Positions 20,496-29,717 of a DNA stretch of 64,000 bases are shown here, piece by piece. The position numbers and the translations under genes are program-made. Under the pieces are notes generated by a model. That model had not been told where the DNA came from, did no database searches, and saw only the letters and a list, made by a program, of their open reading frames with translations. The stretch spans positions 1-64,000 of the forward strand of contig NZ_JADEYR010000008.1 of assembly GCF_015209585.1 (NCBI RefSeq), read 5' to 3'. Numbering within the stretch: position 1 is the first letter of the stretch; each line of letters starts with the position of its first letter. Source of the stretch: Brachybacterium epidermidis (GTDB lineage Bacteria; Actinomycetota; Actinomycetes; Actinomycetales; Dermabacteraceae).

Positions 20496-22616
20496 ATGGC
20501 TCTGGACTCCATCGCCCTGCGTGAATTCGCCCGCGACCTCGGCATCGGCACCGAGTACTGGGGGTTCGACGGCACCCAGAAGAACGTCTCCGACGGCACT
20601 CTGCGCAAGGTGATCGCAGCCCTCGGCCACGCCGTCGACAGCGACGAGGACCTCGCCGCCGTGCGGGCCGAGCGGGAGCGCGAGCCGTGGCGCCGCACCC
20701 TTCCCCCCGTCACCGTGCTGCGCGAGGACCACGAATCCAGCATCCCCGTGCACGTGGACCACGGGACCCCCGTCTCGGTGCATCTGCGGCTGGAGAGCGG
20801 CGGCCGGTGGGACCTGCACCAGATGGACGACTTCACCCCGCCGTTCGACCTGGGCGGCCGTCAGCTTGGCCGCGCCCGCTTCCACCTGCCGGCCGGCCTG
20901 CCGCTGGGCTGGCATCGGGCGGTCGCCGAGACCTCCACCGGGGCCCACGAGGCCGACGTGGTGGTCACCCCGGCGCGGCTGCGGGTCCACGAGCAGCTCG
21001 GCGCCCGACGGGCCTACGGCCTGCAGGCGCAGCTGTACTCGGTGCGCTCTGACCGCTCCTGGGGCATCGGCGACCTGGGTGACATGCGCGACCTGGCCGC
21101 GATCAGCGCCGCCCGCCACGGCGCGGACTTCCTGCTGGTCAACCCGCTGCACGCCTCCTATCCGACCGCTCCCGTGGAGCCCTCCCCGTACCTGCCGGTG
21201 ACCCGCCGCTTCATGAGCCCGCTGTACCTGCGGATCGAGGACGTGCCGGAGCTGCGGGACCTTCCCCCCTACGCCCGGCAGCGGATCTCCCTGCTGCGCA
21301 CGACGGTGCAGGCATGGAACGAGCGCACCGATCGCCTGGAGCGCGACGAGGTGCTCACCGCCAAGATGGAGGCGCTGGAGGAGCTGTACGCGGTGCCGCG
21401 CACCGCGGGCCGCCAGGCGCTGTTCGAGGCCTACCGCCGCCGTGAGGGCCAGGGGCTGGAGGACTTCGCCACCTGGTCGGCGATCGCCGAGAAGCTGCGC
21501 GGAGAGCAGGACGCGGCGCTGAAGGACCTCGATGACCGCACCGTCGAGCAGGCCCGCACGGAGCTGGCCGATCGCATCGAGTTCCACGCCTGGGTGCAGT
21601 GGCTGCTGGACGAGCAGCAGTCCGCTGCGCAGACTGCCGCTCTCGATGCCGGCATGCGGATCGGCGTCATGCACGACCTCGCCGTGGGCGTGGAGCAGGT
21701 GGGAGCCGACTCCTGGCGCCTGCGGCACGCCCTGGCCTCCGGCGTGGGCGTGGGTGCCCCGGCCGACCAGTACAACCAGCAGGGCCAGAACTGGGACCAG
21801 CCGCCGTGGCACCCGGAGGGCCTGCGCGATGCCTCCTACCGCCCGTGGCGGGACATGCTGCGCTCACTGATGCGGCACGCCGGTGCCCTGCGCATCGACC
21901 ACGTGCTGGGCCTGTTCCGACTGTGGTGGATCCCCGAGGGGAACATCGCAGCCGACGGCGCCTACGTGTTCTACGACCACGACGCCATGGTGGGCATCCT
22001 GGCCCTGGAGGCGCACCGCTCGAACACCCTGGTGGTGGGCGAGGACCTGGGCACCTTCGAGCCGTGGGTGCGCGACTACCTCAGCGACCGCGGCATCCTG
22101 GGCACCTCGATCCTGTGGTTCGAGTACGACCACGAGGGCAAGCCGCTGCCGCCGGAGGACTACCGCGAGCTGTGCATGGCCTCGGTCAACACCCATGATC
22201 TGCCACCGACCGCCGGCTACCTTGCCGGGGACCACGTGACGCTGCGCCACCAGCTGGGCCTGCTGGAGCGGGACCTGGAGGAGGAGCAGACGGCCGATGC
22301 CGCCGGCCGCGAGGAGGTGCTGGACGCGCTGAGGGACGAGGGCCTGCTCCAGCCCGGTGCCGACATCGAGGACACCGTGATTGCCCTGCATCGCCACCTG
22401 GCGCGCACGCCCTCCCTGCTGCTGGGCGTGTCCCTGGTGGACTGCGTGGGCGAGCGGCGGATCCAGAACCAGCCTGGCACCGACGAGGAGTACCCGAACT
22501 GGCGGATCCCCCTGGCCGATGCCCAGCTGCATCCGGTCACCATCGACGACCTGGCCACCGATGCGCGCACGGAGCGTCTGCTGAGCGCGGTGCGGGACGC
22601 ACTCAGCTCGCGCTGA
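20496..22616 (+). CDS. malQ: 4-alpha-glucanotransferase (amylomaltase)
   Basis: GH77 enzyme that transfers alpha-1,4-glucan segments in maltodextrin and glycogen metabolism. The 706 residues exceed plant/Thermus types and match the actinobacterial/enterobacterial form with an N-terminal beta domain. Seen: [34 protein letters not shown], the GH77 catalytic regions [16 protein letters not shown] (nucleophile Asp), VVGEDLGTF (acid/base Glu) and [17 protein letters not shown] at 20496 has no SD but a TACGAT hexamer. The 3' end overlaps the convergent luxS by 14 bp, which is unusual for convergent genes and leaves no room for a separate terminator. Confidence 0.94.
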   Translation: MALDSIALREFARDLGIGTEYWGFDGTQKNVSDGTLRKVIAALGHAVDSDEDLAAVRAEREREPWRRTLPPVTVLREDHESSIPVHVDHGTPVSVHLRLESGGRWDLHQMDDFTPPFDLGGRQLGRARFHLPAGLPLGWHRAVAETSTGAHEADVVVTPARLRVHEQLGARRAYGLQAQLYSVRSDRSWGIGDLGDMRDLAAISAARHGADFLLVNPLHASYPTAPVEPSPYLPVTRRFMSPLYLRIEDVPELRDLPPYARQRISLLRTTVQAWNERTDRLERDEVLTAKMEALEELYAVPRTAGRQALFEAYRRREGQGLEDFATWSAIAEKLRGEQDAALKDLDDRTVEQARTELADRIEFHAWVQWLLDEQQSAAQTAALDAGMRIGVMHDLAVGVEQVGADSWRLRHALASGVGVGAPADQYNQQGQNWDQPPWHPEGLRDASYRPWRDMLRSLMRHAGALRIDHVLGLFRLWWIPEGNIAADGAYVFYDHDAMVGILALEAHRSNTLVVGEDLGTFEPWVRDYLSDRGILGTSILWFEYDHEGKPLPPEDYRELCMASVNTHDLPPTAGYLAGDHVTLRHQLGLLERDLEEEQTADAAGREEVLDALRDEGLLQPGADIEDTVIALHRHLARTPSLLLGVSLVDCVGERRIQNQPGTDEEYPNWRIPLADAQLHPVTIDDLATDARTERLLSAVRDALSSR

Positions 22617-23076
22617 CCTGACCCCACTGCTCACGCGCGTCGAGGAAGGCGCGAGCGGCGGACTGGGCGCCCTCCAGGGTGTGGTGGGCGCCCCAGCCGC
22701 ACTGGACCTCGTTGGCGGCGGGCACCTCATCGGCCTCGACCAGGTCGCGCAGGGTGGCCTCCAGCACGGGCGCGAAGCCCTCGGCGGTGTGATCACCGAT
22801 CAGCAGCACGTAGAAGCCGGTGCGGCAGCCCATCGGGGACACGTCGATCACCTGGTCGGAGTGGTTGCGCATGTGCTCGGCCATCATGTGCTCGAGCGAG
22901 TGCACGGCCTCGGAGTCCAGGTGCTCGATGTTGGGCTGGGTGAAGCGCACGTCGAACTTGGTCAGCACGTCCCCGCCGGGCAGCTCCTTGCGGTCGGCGA
23001 TGCGCAGGTAGGGGGCGGCCACAGTGCGATGGTCCAGGTTGAAGCTCTCCACGTTCATGCGGGGCTGCTCGGTCAC
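22603..23076 (-). CDS. luxS: S-ribosylhomocysteine lyase (autoinducer-2 synthase)
   Basis: Cleaves S-ribosylhomocysteine to homocysteine and DPD, the AI-2 precursor, as part of the activated-methyl cycle. The 157-residue protein has the iron-binding [11 protein letters not shown] (His ligands of the HxxEH motif), the pocket residues MGCRTGFYV and the third metal ligand Cys in EVQCGWG. GTG at 23076 is used because AAGGAG is 7-8 nt upstream. It is transcribed alone on this strand and its end overlaps malQ. Confidence 0.95.
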   Translation of the reverse strand: MTEQPRMNVESFNLDHRTVAAPYLRIADRKELPGGDVLTKFDVRFTQPNIEHLDSEAVHSLEHMMAEHMRNHSDQVIDVSPMGCRTGFYVLLIGDHTAEGFAPVLEATLRDLVEADEVPAANEVQCGWGAHHTLEGAQSAARAFLDAREQWGQVSAS

Positions 23077-23147
23077 GGTGTGTCTCCTTCGGTCGGGTTT
23101 GTCGGTGATGGGGTCCGCGTCGGGTGCGGGGCCGGGACGCGGCTGGG

Positions 23148-23708
23148 TCAGCGGGAGGAGCGGGGGGTGCGCCCGCGGACCACGCCCACGAACGCCTGCC
23201 GCAGCTCGTCGTCGTCATCCCGGGGCCACACCAGCACGATCCTGGTGGGCTCCGCCCCCCGCAGGGGCCGGTGCGCCACGTCCTTGCGGTGGTGCAGCCG
23301 GGCCAGGGACAGCGGCATCCGCGCATAGCCGACTCCGGTGGCTGCCACGGCGACCCGGTCTGCGGCATCGTCGGCGTGCTGGGCGGGGATCTCGGTCTCG
23401 TCGCCGAGGTCAGCGGCGGTGACCTCGGCGAGCACGGTGAGCACGTGATCGGTGTTGATCACGACGACGGGCTGCTCCTCCCAGAGAGGGACCGCGTGCA
23501 GGGTGTCCCGCGCCGGGCGGTCCGAGGGCAGGGGGTCGCGCGCGAAGCACATGTCCACCTCACCATCGGCGATCACCTCATCCTGCTGGGACTGCGGCAC
23601 GGGCACCAGTTCGAGCCGCGCTGCCCGCCGACCCTGCTTCCAGCGCTGGAGGAAGCGGTCCGGCTCGACGCCGGGCACGAAGCCGACACGCAGGGTGGGG
23701 TGGATCAT
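23148..23708 (-). CDS. LysR substrate-binding-domain protein without HTH
   Basis: An 186-residue protein whose opening ([20 protein letters not shown]) and later segments ([43 protein letters not shown]) match the effector-binding half of LysR regulators, but no N-terminal winged helix is encoded upstream. It therefore cannot bind DNA as a standard LTTR; a role as ligand sensor or partner is possible. Such stand-alone domains recur in Actinobacteria. ATG at 23708 has TACCCT 6 nt upstream, giving a leaderless start; the longer frame begins inside the -10 region. Confidence 0.75.
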   Translation of the reverse strand: MIHPTLRVGFVPGVEPDRFLQRWKQGRRAARLELVPVPQSQQDEVIADGEVDMCFARDPLPSDRPARDTLHAVPLWEEQPVVVINTDHVLTVLAEVTAADLGDETEIPAQHADDAADRVAVAATGVGYARMPLSLARLHHRKDVAHRPLRGAEPTRIVLVWPRDDDDELRQAFVGVVRGRTPRSSR

Positions 23709-23714
23709 GGAACC

Positions 23715-23720
23715 AGGGTA
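23715..23720 (-). promoter_or_regulatory. -10 TACCCT of the LysR-like gene
   Basis: Minus-strand TACCCT ends 6 nt before the ATG at 23708 and no SD is visible. Confidence 0.45.
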
Positions 23721-23777
23721 GGCGGTCGCGTGCTCGGAGCCCGCTGGGGCGGGGCACCGCATCCGGTCCGTTCGCCG

Positions 23778-24545
23778 TCAGGCGCGAGCGAGCACCCGCA
23801 GCAGATCAGCGGTGAAGCGTTCGGGCCGGTTCAGGTTCACCAGGTGCGTGCCGTACGGCAGCACTTCGAGCCGTCCGTGCCGCGCCGCCGCCGTGAAGGC
23901 CCTCTCCTGGATCCGCAGCTGGTCGAAGCGGCCGTGCAGGAACGTCACCGGCACCTGGATCCGTCCCAGGTCCCGACGCAGGTCCAGGGAGGCCACGGCG
24001 CGGAAGGCCGGGCCGACGACCTCCGCTCCTGCGCGCCCACCGCGCAGGTAGGCGCGAGCCCCCTCGCGGCCCAGCAGCAGGCGGAACAGGGACGAGCTGC
24101 CGTCGGGCCCGCCCGGGAGCCGGTCGCTCAGCGTCACCAGGCCGCCGTACAGTCGGGCCGTCCACGGGCCCGGCTGCACCGCTGCGCCGCACACGGTGAG
24201 GGAGGCCAGGGGCAGGGACACCGTGGCGGCGGTGTGGATCGCGAGCATGCCGCCGAGGGAGGAGCCGACGAGATGGACGCGGGCGGTCCCGTCGGCACCG
24301 GGCGGGCCGTGCTGATCCTGGACACCTGGGGGTCGGCGGGCGAGGTCGGCCGCCGTCCGCACCGCCGCTGTGATCGCGTCGATCGCACCGGCGAGGGTGA
24401 AGGGCTCGGTGCGCCGGGCGCCGTGACCGGGGAGGTCCGGCGCCACCACCGTGTACCCGGCGGCCAGCAGGGAGGGCACCTGGGGGTCCCATTGGCTGGC
24501 GGAGGTCCGGGTGCCGTGCACCAGCACGACGGCGTGAGGGCTCAT
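23778..24545 (-). CDS. alpha/beta hydrolase
   Basis: A 255-residue soluble hydrolase with the fold's markers in order: the oxyanion region VVLVHGTRTSASQWDPQ at residues 6-22, VVAPDLPGHG, the nucleophile elbow LVGSSLGGMLA (Ser), the acid in FLHGRFDQLRIQE and the His in PYGTHLVNLNRPE. The catalytic triad is complete. The substrate is unknown. ATG at 24545 starts directly before the first strand; the longer open frame upstream is out of place. It ends 69 bp upstream of the LysR-like gene start, so the two could share a message. Confidence 0.87.
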   Translation of the reverse strand: MSPHAVVLVHGTRTSASQWDPQVPSLLAAGYTVVAPDLPGHGARRTEPFTLAGAIDAITAAVRTAADLARRPPGVQDQHGPPGADGTARVHLVGSSLGGMLAIHTAATVSLPLASLTVCGAAVQPGPWTARLYGGLVTLSDRLPGGPDGSSSLFRLLLGREGARAYLRGGRAGAEVVGPAFRAVASLDLRRDLGRIQVPVTFLHGRFDQLRIQERAFTAAARHGRLEVLPYGTHLVNLNRPERFTADLLRVLARA

Positions 24546-24859
24546 GGGTCCATTGTCCCCTCGCCCTCTCCCTACCCCCTGACGGCGTTTGTCACGATCC
24601 AGTAGGTGCGCACACTGAGCGAGAAGTCCAGCAGGGCCCGGTGGGTGGGGGCGTGCTCGGATCGCACGATCGCGAGCCGCTGGGGCAGGCCCGCCGCATC
24701 CAGGCAGAAGAACACGATGGTGACGAAGGTGGCCGCCAGCAGGCCCCGACCGCGCCCACGGAGGAGACGGCACTGTTGAGCAGTCCGAACAGGCATCGCA
24801 CTTCTTTCCCCCGGGGCATCGAGCTTCGCAGGAGCGCGCAACGGCGCGATGATGTCCGG
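24546..24859. other. divergent spacer hydrolase-acyltransferase
   Basis: A 314-bp region between divergent genes. It holds one possible small minus-strand gene (24572-24796, listed separately). I see no other supported feature and no clear promoter hexamer for either flanking gene. Confidence 0.5.
24572..24796 (-). CDS. possible small single-pass membrane protein
   Basis: A 74-residue frame with a basic start (MPVRTAQQCRLLRGRGRG), one hydrophobic segment LLAATFVTIVFFCLDAAGLP and a polar C-terminal half that contains LLDFSLSVRTYWIVTNAV. The composition looks protein-like rather than like a shadow, but no SD or hexamer is evident and I recognise no family. A second frame starting MRCLFGLLNSAVSSVG overlaps its start, so a frameshift could also be involved. 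Confidence 0.3.
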   Translation of the reverse strand: MPVRTAQQCRLLRGRGRGLLAATFVTIVFFCLDAAGLPQRLAIVRSEHAPTHRALLDFSLSVRTYWIVTNAVRG

Positions 24860-26341
24860 ATGGAGCTGAGCGCCGCGAAGGACCTCGACCGCACCCGCGA
24901 CCACTGGTGGTGGCGGCCCGGCCGGACCGGAAGGCGTACGAGTGGGAGGTTCTGCGGCAGCAGCCGGCCCCCGGCCCCGCCACCCCACCGGCCGGGCACG
25001 CCGAGGCGGGCACCGGCCCGGTACCCTCGGCCGATCCTGGACGGCGATGAGCACCGCCCGCTCAGCCGCGCCGAGCAGGTCGACGCGGCCACACCGGATT
25101 CCCGCAACCGGGTGGTGGACTTCCTGCGCGCGGCCGCTATCACGGTGGTGGTGCTGGGGCACTGGACGATCATGGCCGTCAGCGTGGACGGGGGCCTGCA
25201 GCCGCACGGGGTGCTGGACCAGGCCCGCTGGACTCACCCGCTGACCTGGGTGTTCCAGGTGATGCCGATCTTCTTCCTGGTGGGCGGGTACTCCAATGCC
25301 CTGTCGTGGCGCTCGGCCCGGCGCCGGCAGGAGGGCTACGCCTCCTGGCTGCGCACCCGCCTGCGCCGACTGGGGATCCCCCTGCTGCCCCTGCTGCTGA
25401 CCTGGCTGGTGATCTGCACCCTCGCACTCGCACTCGGGGCACCGGCGCAGACGGTGCGGCTGGCCTCTCAGATGGCCCTGATCCCCACCTGGTTCCTGGC
25501 CGCCTATCTGCTGGTGATCGTGCTGGCCCCTGCCTGCCTGGTGCTGTGGGAGAGGTTCGGCTGGTACTCGATCATCGGTGGGGTGGTGCTGGCCGGGCTG
25601 GTGGACGCGCTCAGCATCACCACCGGGCAGCCGCTGCTGGGATACCCGAACTACGTGCTGGTGTGGGCTGCCTTCCACCAGTTCGGCTACGCCTGGCTGG
25701 ACGGACGCCTGGCCGGGGCGGGTCGCCGACTGGTCCTGGCGGCGATCGGCGCTGCAGGGCTGGTGCTGCTGGTGGGGCCGGGGCCGTACCCCGTCTCGAT
25801 GATCACCGCGGGCACCGATGCGATCAGCAACTCCAACCCCACCCGGGTCACGATGGCGTTCCTGGGCATGATGCAGGCGGGACTGGTGCTGCTGGCGGAG
25901 CGGCCGCTGACCGCACTGCTGCGCCGCCCGCGGGTGTGGCTGGTCACGGTGCTGCTCAACCGGCGCATCATGAGCTGGTTCCTGTGGCACCTGACCGCTC
26001 TGGTGGGCCTCGCGCACCTGCTGGTGGCCCTGGATGCGCAAACCCTGCTACCACAGCCTCTGACCGGCACCTGGTGGGCCACCCGGCCGCTGTGGTGCCT
26101 GGCCCTGCTGGCGATCACCGGCGTGATCGTGCTGGTCGTGGGCCGGTTCGAGGACCCCCGCGCCGATGACCGGCCGGCCCCGGCCCTGTGGCGGCCGGTG
26201 CTGGCGGCAGCGCTGGTGTGCGCGGGCCTGGCGGTGATGGCCACCTCGGGGATGGTGGGATCCGACGGTGTGAACTGGGTGTGGCCTCTGCTGCCTGTGG
26301 TGGGCCTGCTGGGGCTGGGGATGGTGCGCCTGCGACCGTGA
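24860..26341 (+). CDS. acyltransferase-3 family membrane protein
   Basis: A 493-residue polytopic protein of the OafA/NodX acyltransferase-3 type, which transfers acyl groups to envelope carbohydrates or lipids. The characteristic opening is NRVVDFLRAAAITVVVLGHW at about residues 81-100 with the catalytic His, then FQVMPIFFLVGGYSNALSW and RLRRLGIPLLPLLL, with about ten hydrophobic segments in all. The first 75 residues are soluble and Arg/Pro-rich. ATG at 24860 is chosen because the longer frame would run into the divergent hydrolase promoter; the true start could be later. The acceptor is unknown. Confidence 0.8.
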   Translation: MELSAAKDLDRTRDHWWWRPGRTGRRTSGRFCGSSRPPAPPPHRPGTPRRAPARYPRPILDGDEHRPLSRAEQVDAATPDSRNRVVDFLRAAAITVVVLGHWTIMAVSVDGGLQPHGVLDQARWTHPLTWVFQVMPIFFLVGGYSNALSWRSARRRQEGYASWLRTRLRRLGIPLLPLLLTWLVICTLALALGAPAQTVRLASQMALIPTWFLAAYLLVIVLAPACLVLWERFGWYSIIGGVVLAGLVDALSITTGQPLLGYPNYVLVWAAFHQFGYAWLDGRLAGAGRRLVLAAIGAAGLVLLVGPGPYPVSMITAGTDAISNSNPTRVTMAFLGMMQAGLVLLAERPLTALLRRPRVWLVTVLLNRRIMSWFLWHLTALVGLAHLLVALDAQTLLPQPLTGTWWATRPLWCLALLAITGVIVLVVGRFEDPRADDRPAPALWRPVLAAALVCAGLAVMATSGMVGSDGVNWVWPLLPVVGLLGLGMVRLRP

Positions 26342-26356
26342 GCCGCGGCGTGTTGC

Positions 26357-26362
26357 TAGCGT
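26357..26362 (+). promoter_or_regulatory. -10 TAGCGT of the DUF1846 gene
   Basis: TAGCGT ends 6 nt before the GTG at 26369, just after the acyltransferase stop. The downstream gene thus seems to have its own leaderless promoter. Confidence 0.5.
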
Positions 26363-26368
26363 GGCGAA

Positions 26369-27916
26369 GTGACTGATTCGGCTCCCGCTGCCCCTGCCCC
26401 TGCCTTCCCCGCCGATCCCTCGGCATCCCGGCCGGCCGGCTTCGACCGGCAGCGCTACATCGAGCTGCAGTCCCAGCACATCCAGGCTCGCCGTGAGCAG
26501 ATCGGCGGGAAGCTGTACCTGGAGATGGGCGGGAAGCTGTTCGACGACCTGCACGCCTCCCGCGTGCTGCCCGGCTTCACCCCGGACAACAAGATCGCGA
26601 TGCTGGAGCGGCTGCGGGACGAGCTGGAGATCCTGATCTGCTTGAACGCCAAGGACCTCGAGCGGCACAAGGTGCGGGCGGATCTGGGCATCCCCTACGA
26701 GGACGACGTGCTGCGCCTGATCGACGTGTTCCGCGAGCGCGGCTTCCTGGTCCAGCACGTGGTGCTCACCCAGCTGGAGGACACCAACCACGTCGCCCAT
26801 GCGTTCCGCGAGCGCCTGGAGCGGCTGGGCCTGACGGTGGCGCGGCACGGAGTGATCCCCGGGTACCCGCAGGACATCTCCCGGATCGTCTCCGATCAGG
26901 GGCTCGGGGCCAACGAGTACTCGCTCACCTCGCGGGACCTCATCGTGGTGACCGCGCCGGGGCCCGGATCGGGCAAGCTCGCCACATGCCTGTCGCAGAT
27001 CTACCACGACCACCGCCGGGGGGTGCGATCGGGATACGCGAAGTTCGAGACCTTCCCGATCTGGGACCTGCCGCTGGAGCACCCGGTGAACCTGGCCTAC
27101 GAGGCCGCCACCGCAGATCTGGACGACCTGAACCTGATCGACCCGTACCACCTGGCCGCCTACGGCACCCAGGTGACCAGCTACAACCGGGACGTGGAGG
27201 TGTTCCCGCTGCTGCGGGCGATGCTTGTCGAGCTGACCGGCTCCTCACCGTACGCCTCTCCCACCGACATGGGGGTGAACCTGGCCGGTCGCGGCATCAT
27301 CGACGACGGGGTGTGCCGGCAGGCAGCCAAGCAGGAGATCATCCGCCGCTACTACAAGGCGCTGATGGACGAGCGGATCAACGACCGCGACGACGACGTG
27401 TCCCAGCGGGTGGCGATGGTGATGAGCAAGGCCGGCTGCCGGGTGGAGGACCGCGCCGTGGTGGCACCGGCCCTCGCGGTGGAGGCCGCCACCGGGCATC
27501 CCGGCTCGGCTCTCGAACTGGCCGACGGCACCATCATCACCGGCAAGACCTCCGCGCTGCTGGGCTGTTCGGCGGCGATGCTGCTGAACGCCCTGAAGCG
27601 CCTGGCGGGCCTCGAGGACTCGGTGCACCTGCTGTCCCCGGCAGCGATCGAGCCGATCCAGACCCTGAAGACGGAGCACCTGGGCTCCCGCAACCCGCGC
27701 CTGCACACCGATGAGGTGCTGATCGCGCTGTCTGTCTCCGCCGCGACCGACGAGAACGCGCGCCGCGCCCTCGCACAGCTGCGGAGCCTGGAAGGCTGCG
27801 ACGTGCACACCACCACCATCCTGGGCACGGTGGACGAGGGGATCTTCCGCCAGCTCGGCATCCACGTCACCTCCGAACCGCGCTTCCAGCGCAAGGCGCT
27901 GTACCAGAAGCGGTAG
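26369..27916 (+). CDS. DUF1846-family protein
   Basis: A 515-residue cytosolic protein matching the DUF1846 family in length and in segments such as [95 protein letters not shown] and [14 protein letters not shown]. The glycine-rich GPGSGKLA resembles a phosphate-binding loop. The biological role of the family is not settled to my knowledge. GTG at 26369 follows a TAGCGT hexamer at leaderless spacing. It stands 27 bp after the acyltransferase gene; a functional link is not evident. Confidence 0.88.
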   Translation: MTDSAPAAPAPAFPADPSASRPAGFDRQRYIELQSQHIQARREQIGGKLYLEMGGKLFDDLHASRVLPGFTPDNKIAMLERLRDELEILICLNAKDLERHKVRADLGIPYEDDVLRLIDVFRERGFLVQHVVLTQLEDTNHVAHAFRERLERLGLTVARHGVIPGYPQDISRIVSDQGLGANEYSLTSRDLIVVTAPGPGSGKLATCLSQIYHDHRRGVRSGYAKFETFPIWDLPLEHPVNLAYEAATADLDDLNLIDPYHLAAYGTQVTSYNRDVEVFPLLRAMLVELTGSSPYASPTDMGVNLAGRGIIDDGVCRQAAKQEIIRRYYKALMDERINDRDDDVSQRVAMVMSKAGCRVEDRAVVAPALAVEAATGHPGSALELADGTIITGKTSALLGCSAAMLLNALKRLAGLEDSVHLLSPAAIEPIQTLKTEHLGSRNPRLHTDEVLIALSVSAATDENARRALAQLRSLEGCDVHTTTILGTVDEGIFRQLGIHVTSEPRFQRKALYQKR

Positions 27917-27997
27917 AGGACCACTCAGCTGGCGGGACTGGCGCACAGATAGGTGGCATCTTGACCTGACCTTTGGCTCGGTTTCCAGTTGACTTCG

Positions 27998-28333
27998 CTA
28001 GTCGATGGTCTTCACGGAAGGCTCTTCGCATGCCCCCCGTACCCTCCCGAGTTCCGTGCCCGTGCCATCACTCTGGTCCGCGAGGGCCGCGATCGACACC
28101 CGCCACTGCTTCCGGCCGCCGACCGGGATCGCGGCAAGCTTCCTCGAGCGGACGAGCTGGAGCGTCTGCAGGTACGAGATCGAGAGCTCCTGTTGGAGGT
28201 GCTCGAGCGGTACGAAGTGGGACAGGGCTGCGGGGTCGGTCTTGCCTCGACGGTAGAGCAGGTGAGGGTGGCGCGAGGATCCTCGATCAGAGCCGTGGAC
28301 GGCCCGCGACTGCTGAGTGCACTGAGCCCGCAT
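27998..28333 (-). pseudogene. BldC/MerR-like HTH protein fragment
   Basis: The minus-strand frame contains HFVPLEHLQQELSISYLQTL, then LQLVRSRKLAAIPVGGRKQW followed by RVSIAALAD, the pattern of small actinobacterial winged-HTH proteins with the conserved GGRxQWR turn. The N-terminal side (before about 28215) and the C-terminal side (after LAD, about 28075) do not continue the family: the C-terminus runs antisense through an IS3 orfA remnant. I therefore read it as a fragment joined to a mobile-element scar. Confidence 0.5.
28030..28104 (+). mobile_element. IS3-family orfA N-terminal remnant
   Basis: In the frame after the C-run the translation is PPYPPEFRARAITLVREGR, the typical start of IS3-family OrfA transposase. 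The ATG at 28030 with GGAAGG upstream would read directly into it if the run of six C at 28033-28038 were five, so the copy is frameshifted as well as cut off after about 22 codons. Confidence 0.55.
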
Positions 28334-28500
28334 CCGTCACGCGGTTCGTTCGAGCGAGGCGGCCATAGGGTCCTGCGCTACTCCTTCGATTCGACCGTCC
28401 GTGGGGGCCTGGAAGTGACCTGAGCCTTAGAAAGACGTTGCGAGCCCTAGAGAGCCGCAAACACCGAGTGACGGACTGAGTGATCGCGACCCACTGAGGG

Positions 28501-28549
28501 CAAAGAAGAAGGGCCCCGACCCGGGAACCGTCCCTGGTCAGAGGCCCTT
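28501..28549 (-). terminator. terminator downstream of tRNA-Ala
   Basis: Stem 28509-28515/28543-28549 with an inner gacc/ggtc pairing is followed on the minus strand by the T-rich CTTCTTTG. It begins 13 bp past the tRNA 3' end. Confidence 0.8.
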
Positions 28550-28561
28550 TCTGGACTTCCT

Positions 28562-28637
28562 TGGTGGAGCTAAGGGGAATCGAACCCCTGACCTTTTCAT
28601 TGCGAACGAAACGCTCTACCAACTGAGCTATAGCCCC
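28562..28637 (-). tRNA. tRNA-Ala (anticodon CGC)
   Basis: The minus-strand cloverleaf has acceptor GGGGCTA/TAGCTCC, D-arm GCTCAGTTGGTAGAGC, anticodon loop TTCGCAA (CGC, Ala GCG codons), T-arm AGGGGTTCGATTCCCCT, and an encoded CCA end. The closing pair of the anticodon stem is G-T. A terminator follows. Confidence 0.95.
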
Positions 28638-28772
28638 GTGCCTTACGGCAACCCCACCAGGGTAGCACCGCAGGCCACCGGCTCCGGCCGCCCCGGGCCG
28701 GGTTTGGCAAGCATCACATGGAGGCGGTGTGCCCTCTCCGTCCAGCGCTCACGGCGGGCTGGCAGGCCACCA

Positions 28773-29690
28773 TCAGGCGCTGCGCTCGCGCTCCCGCTGC
28801 AGCTCGTCCTGGAGGCGATCCAGCAGCTCGAGACGTCCAGGGCCCGCGCAGGCCACGCACGCGGGCTGCAGGTGGGCGGGCGCATCAGCATCGACGACCA
28901 CGCCCGGCCAGGTGCGTACGCTGCCGCCGGCCTGGCGCACGATGTGGAAGCCCGCGGCCACGTCCCAGGAGTTCAGGGTGGCGAAGGCGGTGGCATCGGC
29001 CCACCCTGCCGCCACGTACGCCAGTTCGAGCGCGGCGGTGCCCAGGCTGCGCACCGCGGAGTACTCGGCGTTGACCTCGAGGCCGGCGCGGGCGGCGAAC
29101 TCGGGGTGCTGGGCGGTCACTCGCGGGCCCAGGAACCCGGAGAGCACCATGGCGTCCTTCGCCTCACGGGTGGGGCGCGGCGTGATCGGAGCGCCGTTGA
29201 TCATGGCGGGGCCGTCCGCCGCGGTGAACACGGTGCCCAGCACCGGGGCGTCGATCACCCCGGCCACCAGTGCGTCATCCACGGCCACGCCGATGGACAC
29301 GCAGAACAAGGGCAGGCCGGCCGCGAAGTTGCTGGTGCCGTCGATGGGGTCCACGAAGAAGGAGACCACCGGACTACCGGCGGCGGTGTCGATGCCCGGT
29401 CCCGCGCCGGTTGCGGTGCCCTGGGCGGGTCGCTCCCCGCCCTCTTCGCCCACGATGCGGCAGCCGGGAAGGCGACGGCGCAGCTCGGCGACGATCATCT
29501 CCTCGCAGGCACGATCGTGCTCGGTGACGATGTCCTTGCTGGAGGTCTTGTACTCGCGGGCCAAGGAGTCGCGGTCCAGACCCCGGATGTGGTCGGCGGC
29601 CAATGCCGCGGCACCCACGGCGATGTCCAGCAGCTGGGAGGGGGTGGGGACGCTCGAGGTGGCGGGGGCGGAGGGCGCAGTGGTGTTCAT
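28773..29690 (-). CDS. inositol monophosphatase-family protein
   Basis: A Mg2+-dependent sugar-phosphate phosphatase of 305 residues. The metal sites are present: IVGEEGGERP (Glu), the signature VDPIDGTSNFAAGLPLFCVS, and the C-terminal NSWDVAAGFHIVRQAGGSV. The substrate could be inositol phosphate, histidinol phosphate or another sugar phosphate; the sequence alone does not decide. ATG at 29690 has a TAGGCT hexamer 8 nt upstream. It lies downstream of a decayed racemase/oxidase junction on the same strand. Confidence 0.88.
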   Translation of the reverse strand: MNTTAPSAPATSSVPTPSQLLDIAVGAAALAADHIRGLDRDSLAREYKTSSKDIVTEHDRACEEMIVAELRRRLPGCRIVGEEGGERPAQGTATGAGPGIDTAAGSPVVSFFVDPIDGTSNFAAGLPLFCVSIGVAVDDALVAGVIDAPVLGTVFTAADGPAMINGAPITPRPTREAKDAMVLSGFLGPRVTAQHPEFAARAGLEVNAEYSAVRSLGTAALELAYVAAGWADATAFATLNSWDVAAGFHIVRQAGGSVRTWPGVVVDADAPAHLQPACVACAGPGRLELLDRLQDELQRERERSA

Positions 29691-29698
29691 CGCCTCCC

Positions 29699-29704
29699 AG
29701 CCTA
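29699..29704 (-). promoter_or_regulatory. -10 TAGGCT of the inositol-monophosphatase-like gene
   Basis: Minus-strand TAGGCT ends 8 nt before the ATG at 29690. Confidence 0.4.
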
Positions 29705-29717
29705 GGCCGGATCGCCT

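Larger units (their letters stand above)
27917..28561. other. 645-bp region with gene remnants
   Basis: No intact gene is seen. From left to right it holds an IS3-type orfA start fragment on the plus strand, a fragment of a small BldC-like HTH gene on the minus strand, an unassigned stretch (about 28340-28500) and the tRNA-Ala terminator. Confidence 0.6.

Noticed and set aside
24572-26041. A 489-codon minus-strand frame across the acyltransferase gene
   Set aside because: Gln/His/Pro-rich shadow of the polytopic acyltransferase. Only its last 74 codons, outside that gene, look protein-like and are listed as a doubtful small gene.
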